Assembly: GCF_007003975.1 (NCBI RefSeq)
Contig: NZ_VFTC01000001.1
Coordinates: 124,001 to 188,000 of the forward strand
Reading direction: 5' to 3'
Source of the DNA: Mesorhizobium sp. WSM4306
GTDB taxonomy: Bacteria; Pseudomonadota; Alphaproteobacteria; Rhizobiales; Rhizobiaceae
Length of the DNA: 64,000 nt
The notes beneath the pieces are model-generated. The model was not told where the DNA came from and did no database searches. It saw only the letters and a program-made list of their open reading frames with translations. This document shows positions 50,251-60,976 of this stretch, piece after piece. The number at the start of each line of letters is the position of its first letter. The first letter of the stretch is position 1. Both the position numbers and the translations under genes were made by a program.

Positions 50251-50619
50251 ATGGCAAAAACCTATTTCACACAAGATCACGAATGGCTGAGCGTCGAGAG
50301 CGGCATCGCCACCGTCGGGATCACCGACTATGCGCAGGAACAGCTTGGCGATCTCGTCTTCGTCGAATTGCCGCAAGTCGGCACGAAGCTTAGCAAGGGA
50401 GATACCGCCGTGGTCGTCGAATCCGTCAAGGCGGCCTCCGACGTCTATGCGCCGGTCGACGGCGAGATCACCGACGCCAACGGCGCGCTGTCGTCCGACC
50501 CGTCGCTGGTCAACTCGGCAGCGACCGGCGACGGCTGGCTGTGGAAGATGAAGCTCGCCGACGAAAGCCAGCTCGCCGGCCTCATGGATGAGGCCGCCTA
50601 CAAAGCCCATATCGGTTGA
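50251..50619 (+). CDS. gcvH: Glycine cleavage system H protein
   Basis: A 122-residue lipoyl carrier. The lipoylated Lys is in [20 protein letters not shown]. It moves the aminomethyl group between the P and T proteins. Spacing to the neighbours is six bases upstream and 17 bases downstream, so it is central in the operon. Confidence 0.98.
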   Translation: MAKTYFTQDHEWLSVESGIATVGITDYAQEQLGDLVFVELPQVGTKLSKGDTAVVVESVKAASDVYAPVDGEITDANGALSSDPSLVNSAATGDGWLWKMKLADESQLAGLMDEAAYKAHIG

Positions 50620-50636
50620 TATCAGGACCTATTGCC

Positions 50637-53447
50637 ATGACCGCAGCACTTATCCCCTTCTCGGCCCGCCATATCGGCCCTGATGTCAATGATGTCAGAG
50701 CCATGCTTGCCGTGATCGGCGTTCCCTCCGTCGAGACGCTGATCAGCCAGGCCGTGCCGCAGTCGATCCGCCTCGACCTGCCGCTGACCCTGCCCGCACC
50801 GGCCAGCGAAGCCGAAGCCCTGGCCGAATTGTCCGCGACCATGGCGAAGAACACGGTGCTGAAGAGCTTCATCGGCGCCGGCTATCACGGCGTCCATGTG
50901 CCGCCGGTCATCCAGCGCAACCTGTTCGAGAACCCGGCCTGGTACACCGCCTACACGCCCTACCAGGCCGAGATCAGCCAGGGCCGCCTGGAAATGCTGT
51001 TCAATTTCCAGACCCTGGTCACCGAACTGACCGGCCTGCCGGTGGCATCGGCCTCGCTGCTCGATGAAGCGACCGCAGTCGCCGAAGCGGTCGGCATCGC
51101 GCTGCGCTATCACCGCGACAAGCGCACCAAGGTGGCGCTGGCCGGCACGCCGCACCCGCAGACGCTGGACGTCGTGCGCACCCGCGCCGAGCCGCTCGGC
51201 ATCGAGGTCGATGGCGAGACCATCGACGACAACACCGCTGCGCTGCTGGTCTCCTGGCCGGATACGTTTGGCGTCTATGGCGACCACAAGGCGGCGATCG
51301 ACAAGGCCCGCGCCACCGGTGCGGTCGTCGTCTTCATCGCCGATCCGCTCGCGCTCACGCTGACCGATGCCCCGGCCAAGCTCGGCGCCGACATCGCCGT
51401 CGGCCCGATGCAGCGCTTTGGCGTGCCGATGGGCTTTGGCGGCCCTCACGCCGCCTATTGCGCCGTCTCCGACAAACTGACCCGGCTGATGCCCGGCCGC
51501 CTCGTCGGCCAGTCCACCGACAGCAAGGGCCGTCCCGGCTACCGGTTGGCGCTGCAGACGCGCGAACAGCACATCCGCCGCGACAAGGCGACCTCCAACA
51601 TCTGCACCGCGCAGGCGCTGCTCGCCAACATGGCGACGGCCTATGCGATCTGGCATGGCCCCGCCGGGCTGCAGGCAATTGCTGCGCGCATCCATGAGTT
51701 CGCCAATCGCCTCGCGGCAGGCCTGAAGGCATCAGGCGTTTCGGTGCTCGGCTTACACCGTTTCGACACGGTGACGGCCGAAGTGAAAGGCAAGGCTGCT
51801 TCGATTGCGGCTGCCGCTGAAAAGGGTGGCCGGTTGCTGCGTGTTATCGATGCCGACCGCGTGAGCATCGCCTTCGACGAAACCTCGACCGAGGCAGATC
51901 TGGAAGCTATCGCCGCCGTATTCGGCGCCAAGCCAGGCACCGCCGAAGCCGGCGCGATGCCCGGCAAGCCGCGCGGCAAGGAGTTTTTGACCCAGCCGGT
52001 CTTCCGCGAGAACCACTCCGAGACCGACATGATGCGCTTGCTGCGCCGGCTGGCCGACAAGGATCTGGCGCTCGACCGCACCATGATCCCACTGGGCTCC
52101 TGCACCATGAAGCTCAACGCGGCGGCCGAAATGATGCCGGTGAGTTGGCCGAGCGTCGCCAATCTGCATCCCTTCGCGCCGGTCAGCCATACGGCCGGCT
52201 ATCGCGCCATGGTCGGCGAACTCGAGGGCTGGCTGTCGGAGATCACCGGCTTCGACGCCGTCAGCCTGCAGCCCAATGCCGGCAGCCAGGGCGAATATGC
52301 CGGCCTGCTCGCCATCCGCGCCTATCACCGCGCGCGCGGTGAAGGCCATCGCACCATCTGCCTGATCCCCTCCTCCGCGCATGGCACCAATCCGGCGAGT
52401 GCGGCCATGGCCGGCATGAGCGTCGTCGTCGTGCGTTGCCTTGAGGACGGCAACATCGACATGGACGATATGCGGGCCAAGGCCAACGAGCATTCGAAGA
52501 ATCTCGCAGCGCTGATGTTCACCTATCCTTCGACGCACGGCGTCTACGAAGAAGGCGCGCGCCACCTCTGCGCCCTGATCCATGAGCATGGCGGCCAGGT
52601 CTATTTCGACGGCGCCAACCTCAACGCGCTGGTCGCCCTGGCGCGGCCCGCCGACATCGGCGCCGATGTCTGCCATATGAATCTGCACAAGACCTTCTGC
52701 ATTCCGCATGGCGGCGGCGGTCCGGGTGTCGGCCCGATTGGCGTCAGGGCGCATCTAAAACCCTATCTGCCGGGTCATGTCACCGAAGGCTCGGCGCATG
52801 CCGTGTCGGCTGCCCCGTTCGGCAGCGCTTCCATCCTGCCGATCACCTGGATGTATATCCGCATGATGGGCGCCGCCGGCCTGAAGCAGGCGACGGAGAC
52901 GGCGATCATCTCGGCCAACTATGTGGCGACGCGGCTCGCGCCGTACTTCCCGCTTCTCTATAAGGGCAGGCACGATCGCATCGCGCATGAATGCATCCTC
53001 GACACCCGCGTGCTCAAGGAAAGCGCCGGCATCAGTGTCGACGACATCGCCAAGCGCCTGATCGACTACGGTTTCCATGCGCCGACCATGTCGTTCCCGG
53101 TCGCCGGCACGCTGATGGTCGAGCCAACCGAGTCCGAGCCCAAGCGCGAGCTCGACCGGTTCTGCGAGGCAATGATCGCCATCGCTGGCGAAGCCGCCAA
53201 GGTGGCGAAGGGTGAATGGCCGCTCGAGGACAACCCGCTGGTCAACGCGCCGCACACGGCGACCGAAACGCTTGCCGGCCAGTGGACGCATCCTTATTCA
53301 CGGCTGGAAGCGGCCTACCCTGCCGGAGACGCCGATACATCAGCCAAGTACTGGCCGCCAGTGTCGCGCATCGACAATGTCGCCGGCGACCGCAACCTCG
53401 TCTGCTCCTGCCCGCCGCTCTCGGAATATCTCGGCGCCGCCGAGTAA
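50637..53447 (+). CDS. gcvP: Glycine dehydrogenase (decarboxylating), P protein
   Basis: A 936-residue single-chain P protein (not the split GcvPA/GcvPB form). The N-terminal half begins [17 protein letters not shown]; the PLP-binding Lys is in [19 protein letters not shown] (about residue 684). It decarboxylates glycine and loads the H protein. I start at [10 protein letters not shown] (50637), the family N-terminus. The operon ends here; the GGDEF gene is convergent, 12 bases on. Confidence 0.97.
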   Translation: MTAALIPFSARHIGPDVNDVRAMLAVIGVPSVETLISQAVPQSIRLDLPLTLPAPASEAEALAELSATMAKNTVLKSFIGAGYHGVHVPPVIQRNLFENPAWYTAYTPYQAEISQGRLEMLFNFQTLVTELTGLPVASASLLDEATAVAEAVGIALRYHRDKRTKVALAGTPHPQTLDVVRTRAEPLGIEVDGETIDDNTAALLVSWPDTFGVYGDHKAAIDKARATGAVVVFIADPLALTLTDAPAKLGADIAVGPMQRFGVPMGFGGPHAAYCAVSDKLTRLMPGRLVGQSTDSKGRPGYRLALQTREQHIRRDKATSNICTAQALLANMATAYAIWHGPAGLQAIAARIHEFANRLAAGLKASGVSVLGLHRFDTVTAEVKGKAASIAAAAEKGGRLLRVIDADRVSIAFDETSTEADLEAIAAVFGAKPGTAEAGAMPGKPRGKEFLTQPVFRENHSETDMMRLLRRLADKDLALDRTMIPLGSCTMKLNAAAEMMPVSWPSVANLHPFAPVSHTAGYRAMVGELEGWLSEITGFDAVSLQPNAGSQGEYAGLLAIRAYHRARGEGHRTICLIPSSAHGTNPASAAMAGMSVVVVRCLEDGNIDMDDMRAKANEHSKNLAALMFTYPSTHGVYEEGARHLCALIHEHGGQVYFDGANLNALVALARPADIGADVCHMNLHKTFCIPHGGGGPGVGPIGVRAHLKPYLPGHVTEGSAHAVSAAPFGSASILPITWMYIRMMGAAGLKQATETAIISANYVATRLAPYFPLLYKGRHDRIAHECILDTRVLKESAGISVDDIAKRLIDYGFHAPTMSFPVAGTLMVEPTESEPKRELDRFCEAMIAIAGEAAKVAKGEWPLEDNPLVNAPHTATETLAGQWTHPYSRLEAAYPAGDADTSAKYWPPVSRIDNVAGDRNLVCSCPPLSEYLGAAE

Positions 53448-53459
53448 CACTCTGGCCTG

Positions 53460-54629
53460 TCAGGCAGAACGCAAGGCCGGCCCGTCGGCCTTGCTGTTAG
53501 GGTCGTGGACAAGCACGCGGTTTCGCCCGGCGTGCTTGGCCGCGTAGAGCGCCTTGTCGGCCTCGGCCAGCACCTCGTCGAGGCTGCTGCCGCCCTCCGC
53601 GCCGAAGCCGATGCCGCCGCTGACACTGCTGCGCAGCGGACCGCGCGGTGTCGGCACCACTTCCGTACCGAAGGCGACGCCGATCTTGCTGGCGAGATCG
53701 TAGGCCTTGTTTTCAGTCATCCGCGATATGACCAGCGCGAACTCCTCGCCGCCCAGCCGGAAGGCGTGGACGCCGGCCCTGTCATACTTCTTGATGATTG
53801 CGGCGAAGCGGCACAGCACCCGGTCACCGACCGGATGGCCATAGACATCGTTGGTCCGCTTGAAATGATCGAGGTCGAACATAGCGACCGACATGAACGG
53901 TCCGAAGACGCGCTCGCCATAGAGTGAATTCAAAGCCCGCCGGTTCATCAGACCGGTCAGCGGGTCGGTCAAGGTTTCGGCCTTCAACTCGATCTGCGCC
54001 TGCAAATGGTGCAGCGACAGCGTCAGCGCGCCGAGCGCCGTCATGCAGGCTACCGCGACGACGGAATTCAGCCGCTCGGCCCAATTGTCGGGCGCGACGC
54101 CAAGCACCCACTGGCCCTTGACCAGTAGCACCGCGCCGCAGAGCCCGAAGGACAGCCCGCAGACACCGCTCAAGGCCGAAACCACCAGCAGAATGCCGCG
54201 ATCATGACCGCCCTTGATCCAGAACATCACCCCGATCGAGGCGAGCAGCACTGTTGCCGTCGTGTAGGTGAGGATGAAGCCGACACCGTCGAAACCGAGA
54301 TAGGTCACACCGGCGCAGACAGCCATCGCAAGCAGGGTCGGCAGGACGGCGCGACTGTAATTGCGTGCGTCGAGATACTGCATGGCCGAAAGCGAGAGGG
54401 TCATGAAACCAAGGCTGAGCAGCGCCAGCGCCGACTGGCAAAGCAAGGGGCTGGGCTGCCTGGTGTAGCGCCAGAAGACGATGACGTGGGCCACAAGCAC
54501 CAGAATGCCGCACGCTACCGTCAACACGAAGCGCGCGCGCGGCGCCGTGAACCAGATCCCAAACATGGTAATGCTCAGGCATGTGCCCGATAGCGCAGCT
54601 GCCAGCAGGAGCGAACTGAAATCAAGCAT
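53460..54629 (-). CDS. Membrane-bound GGDEF diguanylate cyclase
   Basis: A 389-residue protein with about seven membrane helices over residues 1-215, ending near SVVAVACMTALGALTLSLHH, then a GGDEF domain with DPLTGLMNRRALN, MFDLDHFKRTNDVYG and active-site GGEEF. The inhibition site reads R-A-G-V instead of RxxD, so feedback is likely lost, as in the cyclase at 0.6 kb. It should make c-di-GMP at the inner membrane in response to an unknown signal. It is on the same strand as the tad operon and 161 bases downstream of tadD. Confidence 0.9.
   Translation of the reverse strand: MLDFSSLLLAAALSGTCLSITMFGIWFTAPRARFVLTVACGILVLVAHVIVFWRYTRQPSPLLCQSALALLSLGFMTLSLSAMQYLDARNYSRAVLPTLLAMAVCAGVTYLGFDGVGFILTYTTATVLLASIGVMFWIKGGHDRGILLVVSALSGVCGLSFGLCGAVLLVKGQWVLGVAPDNWAERLNSVVAVACMTALGALTLSLHHLQAQIELKAETLTDPLTGLMNRRALNSLYGERVFGPFMSVAMFDLDHFKRTNDVYGHPVGDRVLCRFAAIIKKYDRAGVHAFRLGGEEFALVISRMTENKAYDLASKIGVAFGTEVVPTPRGPLRSSVSGGIGFGAEGGSSLDEVLAEADKALYAAKHAGRNRVLVHDPNSKADGPALRSA
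53471..53494. terminator. Hairpin between gcvP and the GGDEF gene
   Basis: GCAAGGCCG and CGGCCTTGC form a perfect nine-base stem with a six-base loop, 23 bases after the gcvP stop and inside the last codons of the convergent GGDEF gene. TGTT follows. It could end gcvP transcription. Confidence 0.45.
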
Positions 54630-54790
54630 GGGTTGAACGACAGCCTTCAGGATCGTCGGTTGTGCCGCATCATAGGCGAGCGGTCGCGTCGAGATACCGT
54701 TTTTGGCCAGGCTTCCAGTGCAACTTTCCGACAGGGTTTACAAACCGTCGATGGATCGCGGCCGATACCGCAAACCCCGGTTGCGGAGCC

Positions 54791-55261
54791 TCACCCCTTG
54801 TTCAGCAGCGCCAGATTGGCGTTGACCACGGTCGGGTCGGCCATGCCCGCCCTGGCTTCCATGAGCAAGGCCCTCGCCCTCTTCTTGTTCCCGCGCAGCA
54901 GTTGCGAATAGCCCATATTGTTGACGATCTGCGGCTTGCGCCCGGCAACCTTCAACAGCTGGTCATAGGCGCGGTCGGCGAAGTCGAAGCGACCGAGCTC
55001 ATCATAGGAGGCAGCCAGCCCCATCCATCCCTCGGCACTGTCGGCCTTCAGCTCCACGGCCTTGCGGAAATGCTGTTCGGCAAGACCGTAATTGGCGTCG
55101 CGGAACTGCGCCTTGCCTTGCGCCAGGTCGGACGTGCTGACGTCATTTGCCGCCGGTTGGATCGATGTGGTCTTGGTCTTGTCGACGTTCTCAGTCGTAC
55201 AACCGCTGACCGCCAAGACGGCCGCTAGCGCGGCCATTGCCGTGAAACTTCTGTGACGCAT
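54791..55261 (-). CDS. tadD: TadD-like TPR lipoprotein
   Basis: A 156-residue protein with a lipoprotein signal (AALAAVLAVSGC) and TPR-type helices (AQFRDANYGLAEQHFRKAVE, GLAASYDELGRFDFADRAYD, NNMGYSQLLRGNKKRARALL). TadD is thought to help place the secretin or act as a pilotin in the Tad pilus machine. GGGGCAGGGGC stands before the MRHRSFTAM start. It is the last recognised gene of the leftward tad/cpa cluster. Confidence 0.85.
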   Translation of the reverse strand: MRHRSFTAMAALAAVLAVSGCTTENVDKTKTTSIQPAANDVSTSDLAQGKAQFRDANYGLAEQHFRKAVELKADSAEGWMGLAASYDELGRFDFADRAYDQLLKVAGRKPQIVNNMGYSQLLRGNKKRARALLMEARAGMADPTVVNANLALLNKG

Positions 55262-55393
55262 GCCCCTGCCCCAATCGCCCGATTTACCGGGTCGTTCTCT
55301 GAGGATCATTTGTACAGGAGAGCGATTAAGCTTCGGTGCTGAAATGCGCTGAAAATTTGGTTTCCGGCACACCGTCCATTAACCAGCCGAGGG

Positions 55394-56224
55394 CTAGTCT
55401 GGCTCCAGGGCCTTGAGCCCCGCCGGGAACTGATAGCGGCTGCCGTCGTAGCGCAGCCGGTAGGTCCGCTTCACTGCTTTGCCCGGGTGGGACTGGCACT
55501 CGCCATTCTTGTCGGGAGAAGGTTGGTCGGTATCCATCTGCTCGACCACGGTGATGTCGTGATAGCCGTGGTGGCTCGCCGGGCTCATCGCCAGGCTGAC
55601 TTGGCTGGAATAAAAAGATCCGGCGCAATTGGTATCGCCTTCGCCGCCAAAGCCGGCCACGGCGAGGCCGTCGAGCACCGTCCACAAGGCATCGCCGTCA
55701 AGGGCATAGAGCCGCAAGTCGGTTTCTCTGAAGGGATTGGGCTGCGAATTGTTTGCCATGTCGATGCGCAGGCCGAAGGCCGTGACTTTGGGCGCCAGCT
55801 CATAGCGGCCGGTATCGAATTCGATGTCGCGGATAGCTATGGCATCGTCATTCATGAGCTCGGGCTGCAGCAGGCGCTGGCGCACCTGCAGGCTGTTCCT
55901 GTCGACGACCAGAAGCTCGATATCGCCGATATGTCGGTCGTCGCGGGATTGGTCCCTGTCGATCAGCGGCACTGCGACCAACAGCAGGTCGTCATGGGCA
56001 GGCCATATCTTGCAGACCAGACCAAACGGCGTATCCGGGAGCGTCAGGGCGATGCTGGTACGGGGTTCGAGCGTGAACGAGGCGCCGTCTGCGCTCTTTC
56101 GGGCCTTGGGATAGGCCTGCTGCACCAAAGCGGCAGCATCGCCGCAATCAGTGACCGCGGCTCGGGCGGGCGACAAGCTGATGGCGGCGAGGCCAAGGAA
56201 GATGGTGCTCAACAGCGTTCGCAT
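55394..56224 (-). CDS. Exported protein of unknown function in the tad cluster
   Basis: A 276-residue protein with a signal peptide (RTLLSTIFLGLAAISLSPAR, cleavage before AAVTDCGD). The mature part has several Cys (TDCGDAA, GLVCKIWPAHD, DTNCAGSFY, NGECQSHP), suggesting disulfides in the periplasm. I recognise no domain. It lies between tadC and tadD on the same strand, with spacers of 138 and 132 bases, so it may have its own promoter. The second ATG (56224) is used since the signal peptide begins there; one five codons upstream also exists. Confidence 0.75.
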   Translation of the reverse strand: MRTLLSTIFLGLAAISLSPARAAVTDCGDAAALVQQAYPKARKSADGASFTLEPRTSIALTLPDTPFGLVCKIWPAHDDLLLVAVPLIDRDQSRDDRHIGDIELLVVDRNSLQVRQRLLQPELMNDDAIAIRDIEFDTGRYELAPKVTAFGLRIDMANNSQPNPFRETDLRLYALDGDALWTVLDGLAVAGFGGEGDTNCAGSFYSSQVSLAMSPASHHGYHDITVVEQMDTDQPSPDKNGECQSHPGKAVKRTYRLRYDGSRYQFPAGLKALEPD

Positions 56225-56362
56225 GGGCTTCTCACTCATTTTTGGATTTGGCCTGAGACGAGGAAGGTCACAAAGCGACCAGATTGGCCGGGTTGCGAAA
56301 TCCAGGCAGAGCGTAGTTGAAGTGAGTAACCGCAGAAAGCCGCCCGGCAGCCCTCTTGGTAT

Positions 56363-57328
56363 CTATTGAACCGCCGTCATTTTGACGATGATCGGAATGA
56401 CGGCGATCATCAGCACAACCGGCAGGATGCACACCACCACCGGCACCGACATCTTGGCCGGCAAGGCATGCGCCTTTTCCTCGGCCAGCGACATGCGCTT
56501 GTGGCGCATTTCGTCGGAGAACACACGCAGCGCCCCGGCGAGGCTGGTGCCGAGTTCCTTGGACTGCTGCAGGAGCGTGGCGAAGGAGCGCACCTCGTCA
56601 AGGCTGAGGCGGTCGGCGAGCGCCTTCAAGGCATCGTCGAGGCTGCGGCCAGCCCTCAGTTCCAGCGACACCAACTGCAAGTTCTGGCTGAGCGACGGAT
56701 AGGTCTTGGCCAGTTCCTTCGAGACGCGCTCGATGCCGGCTTCCATGCTCATGCCGGCATCGGAACAGACGATCATCAAATCCATGAAGTCGGGAAAGCC
56801 GTTACGGTATTCGCGCATCTTTTCCCGCACCTTCTGGCTGAGCACCAGGCCGGGCGCGAAATAGCCGGCGGCTCCCGACAGGATGATGAAGGCCCAGCGG
56901 CTGGTCGCGGTGGAATCGGCGCTGGCCATCCATTGGTTGACCAGGAACGCGCCGATCGCTGCGCCCACGAGGCAGGCGAAGCGGATCAGGAAGAACGTGC
57001 CGACTGCGCGCGGCTCCATGTAGCCCGCCTGGATCAGCTTCATGCGCAGCCGGGCGACATTTTCCGGATCGCTCTTGGCGTAGAATTCCTGCGCCCGCTT
57101 CACCGCCTTCTCGCGCACGACGCTCTGGCTCTTCTTCGGCGCCGCCTCGAGCTGTTCGGGAGCCTTCCTGTCGTCGACCTTGAGCCGGCGCTTGAGATCG
57201 TTGCGGTCGCCTTTGGCCAACACCAGCGGCCATGCCACCGCGCCGCCGCCCAATGCCAGGAGCAGCGCGGCCACCGGCATCATCGAGGTCGGCGCCAGCG
57301 AGGCGAGGAACTGGATCACCTGTTCCAT
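56363..57328 (-). CDS. tadC: Tad pilus inner-membrane platform protein TadC
   Basis: A 321-residue T2SSF-domain protein. Membrane helices lie at the N-terminus (PVAALLLALGGGAVAWPLVL), in the middle (FFLIRFACLVGAAIGAFLV, WAFIILSGAAGYFAPGLVL) and at the end (VPVVVCILPVVLMIAVIPII). The T2SSF core is NGFPDFMDLMIVCSDAGMSMEAG and SLDDALKALADRLSLDEVRSF. It forms, with TadB, the inner-membrane platform on which the CpaF ATPase works. One base separates it from tadB. Confidence 0.93.
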   Translation of the reverse strand: MEQVIQFLASLAPTSMMPVAALLLALGGGAVAWPLVLAKGDRNDLKRRLKVDDRKAPEQLEAAPKKSQSVVREKAVKRAQEFYAKSDPENVARLRMKLIQAGYMEPRAVGTFFLIRFACLVGAAIGAFLVNQWMASADSTATSRWAFIILSGAAGYFAPGLVLSQKVREKMREYRNGFPDFMDLMIVCSDAGMSMEAGIERVSKELAKTYPSLSQNLQLVSLELRAGRSLDDALKALADRLSLDEVRSFATLLQQSKELGTSLAGALRVFSDEMRHKRMSLAEEKAHALPAKMSVPVVVCILPVVLMIAVIPIIVKMTAVQ

Positions 57329-57329
57329 C

Positions 57330-58295
57330 TCAGAACCGGAAGTTCGACATCTTGAACATGATGATGTTGCCCAGCATCAGCCATGTCACCGAGCCGCCCA
57401 GCAGGTACCAGGTCTTCGGCACATCCCAGACCTGGCTGTAAAATTGCGGCATCAGCACCATGATTGCGGCGAACAGCAGCGCCGGAACCGCCGTCAGGAT
57501 GTAGGCCGACATACGGCCTTCCGTCGAAATGGCGCGCACCTTGCGGCGCAGCTTGCCGCGCTCGCGGATGGTCGTCGACAGCCCATCGAGGATCTCGCGC
57601 AGATTGCCGCCCGAACTCGTCTGGATCGACACCGCCGTAACGAACAGCGGCAGATCCTCCTGGCCGACCCGGTCGAACAGTGAGTTCAACGCCGAGACCA
57701 GGTCGGAACCATAGGTTACCTCGTCGGAGATAACGCCGAACTCTGTGCCGATCGGATCGGGCATCTCGCGCGACACCATGGAGATCGCCACCGGAACCGG
57801 ATGCCCGGCTTTAAGGCCGCGCGTGATCAACTCCAGCGCTTCCGGCAGTTGCACGCCGAACCGCTTGACCCGGCGGCTGCGCTTGGCACGCAGCACCAGC
57901 ACCGGCAGCAGTGGCGCGAGCATCACAAACAGCAAGATGGCGAGCAGCAGCGGCAGACCGTACCAGAGCGCGGTGAGCATCATCGCCAGCGCCACGCCCG
58001 TCGTGATCATCAGGAATTTCGGCAACGGCATCACCATGCCCGACTGCGTGCGCAAGGCGCGAAAACGATCGGGCGAGAACAGCGAGGTGCCGGCGTCCAG
58101 GCCGCGCTCCTTGCGCAGCTGGATCAGCACCTGTTCCTGGCTGATCTTGTTTTCCTGCAGCTTCATGCGCCGGTTGATGGCCAGGCGCTTGTCGCTACGG
58201 CCGGCATAAAGCAGATAACAGCCTTCGGCGATCATGATGCCGGTCAGCGCTGCCGCGGCATAGACGACATAGATCGGGCTGAAACTCTCGAACAC
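57330..58295 (-). CDS. tadB: Tad pilus inner-membrane platform protein TadB
   Basis: A 321-residue T2SSF-domain protein with an N-terminal helix (YVVYAAAALTGIMIAEGCYL), two central helices, the core FGVQLPEALELITRGLKAGH and VSIQTSSGGNLREILDGLS, and a C-terminal membrane pair. GTG at 58293-58295 is the best start: AGGAG lies seven bases ahead and it follows the cpaF stop after four bases. The longer frame would run inside cpaF. Confidence 0.93.
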   Translation of the reverse strand: MFESFSPIYVVYAAAALTGIMIAEGCYLLYAGRSDKRLAINRRMKLQENKISQEQVLIQLRKERGLDAGTSLFSPDRFRALRTQSGMVMPLPKFLMITTGVALAMMLTALWYGLPLLLAILLFVMLAPLLPVLVLRAKRSRRVKRFGVQLPEALELITRGLKAGHPVPVAISMVSREMPDPIGTEFGVISDEVTYGSDLVSALNSLFDRVGQEDLPLFVTAVSIQTSSGGNLREILDGLSTTIRERGKLRRKVRAISTEGRMSAYILTAVPALLFAAIMVLMPQFYSQVWDVPKTWYLLGGSVTWLMLGNIIMFKMSNFRF

Positions 58296-58299
58296 AAGC

Positions 58300-59721
58300 C
58301 TACTCCTGCGGTCGGCCGGGTTCGAAATATTTACCGGGGAATTCGATGCCCATATTGCGCAGATCCTCAAGAAAGCGCGGGCGAATGCCGGTCGCCTCGT
58401 AGTGACCGAGGATGGTGCCGTCGGCTTCCATGCCAGTGCGCACGAAGCGGAATATCTCCTGCATCTGGATCACGTCGCCTTCCATGCCGGTCACCTCGGC
58501 GACGCTGGTAACCTTGCGCTTGCCGTCGGACAGGCGCGTCAGCTGGACGATAAGGTCGAGCGCGCTGGCGATCTGGCTGCGGATCGACTGCACCGTCATC
58601 GGCATGCCGGTCATGCCCAGCATCTGCTCGAGACGTGAAATGGCGTCGCGCGGCGTGTTGGCGTGGATGGTCGCCATCGAACCTTCATGGCCCGTGTTCA
58701 TCGCCTGCAGCATGTCGAAGGCCTCCTCGCCGCGGCACTCGCCGAGGATGACGCGGTCGGGGCGCATACGCAGCGCGTTCTTGACCAGATCGCGCTGTTT
58801 CAGCTCGCCATGACCTTCGATGTTGGCGGGGCGCGTTTCCATGCGCGCGACATGCGGCTGCTGCAATTGCAGTTCGGCCGCGTCCTCGATGGTGATCAGC
58901 CGCTCGTCTTCCGGAATGAAGGCCGACAGCGCGTTGAGCATCGTCGTCTTGCCGGTGCCGGTACCGCCGGAGATGATGGTCGTCTTGCGGGCATGCACGG
59001 CGGCGGCCAGCACCTCGGCCATGTTCTGGGTGATGGCGCCGAACTCAACCAGTTTGTGCAGGCCGAGCTTGTTCTTGGAAAACTTGCGGATCGACACCAG
59101 CGGCCCGTCGACGCCCACCGGCCGAATGGCTGCGTTGAAGCGTGAGCCGTCGAGCATGCGGGCATCGACCATCGGCTGCGATTCGTCGACCCGGCGACCA
59201 ACGGCGGCGACGATCTTGTTGATGATGCGCAACAGGTGCGCCTCATCCTTGAACGGGATGTGGACCTGCTGCAGCTTGCCGCGTTTTTCGACGAAGCAGT
59301 TCTGGTGGCCGTTGATCAGGATGTCGTTGATGTCGGGGTCCTTGAGCAGCGGCTCCAGCGGACCGAGGCCGACCATCTCGTCGACGATGTCGTCGACCAG
59401 CGACTCGAGCTCGACGGTGTTGATCGCCATCCGCTCCTGGCGGGTCTTTTCCGACACGAATTCCTGCACCTGCCGGCGCATTTCTTCCTTGGGCAGGCGC
59501 TCCAGCGCGACAAGGTTGATTTCCTCGAGCAGCAGACGGTGGATGCGCACGCGGGCGTCGAGCACCTTGTTGGCGCTTTTTCCCGGTGTCGTATCCGGCT
59601 TCGGCGGCAAGGCCTTGCGGATCGTCGGAATGACCACGGCGTGGTGTGCAACCGGCGCCGCATCGGCCGGCTTCAGCGGGCGGACGTCACGGTTTTGCAG
59701 GGTCGAGAAGCGGCTGGTCAT
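58300..59721 (-). CDS. cpaF: Tad/Cpa pilus assembly ATPase CpaF
   Basis: A 473-residue secretion ATPase of the GspE/VirB11 superfamily (TadA type). Walker A is [18 protein letters not shown]; the Asp box, Walker B and His box are in [34 protein letters not shown] and [20 protein letters not shown]. It powers pilus extension and probably retraction. The ATG at 59721 has AGAGGA ahead of it and overlaps the cpaE stop by four bases (ATGA); the frame further upstream lies inside cpaE. Confidence 0.96.
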   Translation of the reverse strand: MTSRFSTLQNRDVRPLKPADAAPVAHHAVVIPTIRKALPPKPDTTPGKSANKVLDARVRIHRLLLEEINLVALERLPKEEMRRQVQEFVSEKTRQERMAINTVELESLVDDIVDEMVGLGPLEPLLKDPDINDILINGHQNCFVEKRGKLQQVHIPFKDEAHLLRIINKIVAAVGRRVDESQPMVDARMLDGSRFNAAIRPVGVDGPLVSIRKFSKNKLGLHKLVEFGAITQNMAEVLAAAVHARKTTIISGGTGTGKTTMLNALSAFIPEDERLITIEDAAELQLQQPHVARMETRPANIEGHGELKQRDLVKNALRMRPDRVILGECRGEEAFDMLQAMNTGHEGSMATIHANTPRDAISRLEQMLGMTGMPMTVQSIRSQIASALDLIVQLTRLSDGKRKVTSVAEVTGMEGDVIQMQEIFRFVRTGMEADGTILGHYEATGIRPRFLEDLRNMGIEFPGKYFEPGRPQE

Positions 59722-60932
59722 CCGGCTTTCCTCTTCAGGAGGCCCCTGCCGATACCGAACAGCGAGCGCGATTTCTCCGGCGTCGCCACGGCTTCCTCCG
59801 GCAGGATGATCTTCTTCAGATCGTTGACGACATTGGCGTTCGGGTCGATCTCGTGCAGCGGCACGCCGCGATCGACCGCTTCGCGCACCAGCCGATAATT
59901 GTTGGAGATGCCGCCGACGAAATGCTCGCCGAGGATTTCCTGGACATCCGCCTGCTTGATGCCGTTGTCGAACATCTTCTGCTCGAACCGGTTGACGATG
60001 ACATTCGGCTTCACTTCCTTGCCGGCCGTCTCGTAGACCGCCTGGATCAGCCGTTGTGTGTGACGCAGGCACGGCACCGTCATTTCGGCGACGATGTAGA
60101 GCTTGTTGGAGCCGAGCAGCACCGTCTCCGTCCACGGAAACCAGGTGCGCGGCATGTCGATGACGACATTGTCGAAATAGGCCGAGACGAGATCAAGCAT
60201 GCGCACCACGACATCGGTCTTGAACGACCGCATTTCCGATGGATGCGTGGGTGCGGCCAGCACGCAGAGCCCGCTGGCATGCTTGGACAGCATCACATCC
60301 AGCAGCTGCCGGTCGAGGCGCTCGGGCTGGTTCTCGATTTCGGTGATGTCGAAGCGCGGCTCAAGGTCGAGATATTCGGCGCAGGCGCCCTGCTGGAAAT
60401 TGAGGTCGACCACGCAGGTCGACGCGCCGCGCGTCACCGAATGATGCAGCTGGAAGGCGGTCTGCAGCGCCAGCGTCGTGGTGCCGACGCCGCCGGCAGC
60501 CGGCATGAAGGTGTAGATCTGCGACTCGGTGTTTTCCTCGCGCCCCGGGCCTTGCAGCGCACGGATGACAGAACGGACCAGGTCCGCGGTGGTGATCGGC
60601 TTGACCAAAAAATCGGCGACCTGGAGCTGCACCAGGATGCGCACCGCGGCGGCGTTGAACTCCTGGGTGACGACGACGACCGGAACCCGGCCTTCGAGCC
60701 GGCGCATGATGCGCTGCAGCGACTCGATCTCTTCCAGCTTTGCCGCATCCATGTCGACGATAAGCGCGCCGAAATCGGCTTCCTGGACCTCGCCGCGCAG
60801 TTCGGAAATGTTCTTCTCGACGGTCGAAAGCTGGATCACCTCCGAGGCCGCGAATGCCGTGCGCGTATCCTGCACAAAGGTCCGGTCGCTGGACACCAGC
60901 AGGATTTTCTTGGTCTTGATGCCGCTTGCCAT
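59718..60932 (-). CDS. cpaE: Pilus assembly protein CpaE (receiver-like plus MinD-like ATPase)
   Basis: A 404-residue protein. Residues about 8-125 form a receiver-like domain (ILLVSSDRTFVQDTRTAF, LIVDMDAAKLEEIESL) in which the usual acidic pocket is partly replaced, and residues about 135-380 are a ParA/MinD-type ATPase with deviant Walker A AAGGVGTTTLALQTA and DNVVIDMPRTWFPWTE. CpaE helps place the Tad apparatus at the pole. It sits in the normal operon position before cpaF. Confidence 0.94.
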   Translation of the reverse strand: MASGIKTKKILLVSSDRTFVQDTRTAFAASEVIQLSTVEKNISELRGEVQEADFGALIVDMDAAKLEEIESLQRIMRRLEGRVPVVVVTQEFNAAAVRILVQLQVADFLVKPITTADLVRSVIRALQGPGREENTESQIYTFMPAAGGVGTTTLALQTAFQLHHSVTRGASTCVVDLNFQQGACAEYLDLEPRFDITEIENQPERLDRQLLDVMLSKHASGLCVLAAPTHPSEMRSFKTDVVVRMLDLVSAYFDNVVIDMPRTWFPWTETVLLGSNKLYIVAEMTVPCLRHTQRLIQAVYETAGKEVKPNVIVNRFEQKMFDNGIKQADVQEILGEHFVGGISNNYRLVREAVDRGVPLHEIDPNANVVNDLKKIILPEEAVATPEKSRSLFGIGRGLLKRKAG

Positions 60933-60976
60933 TTTGTCAGCCTGTCAGGTCGTTCCCGGTCAAATCGCCAGGCAAA

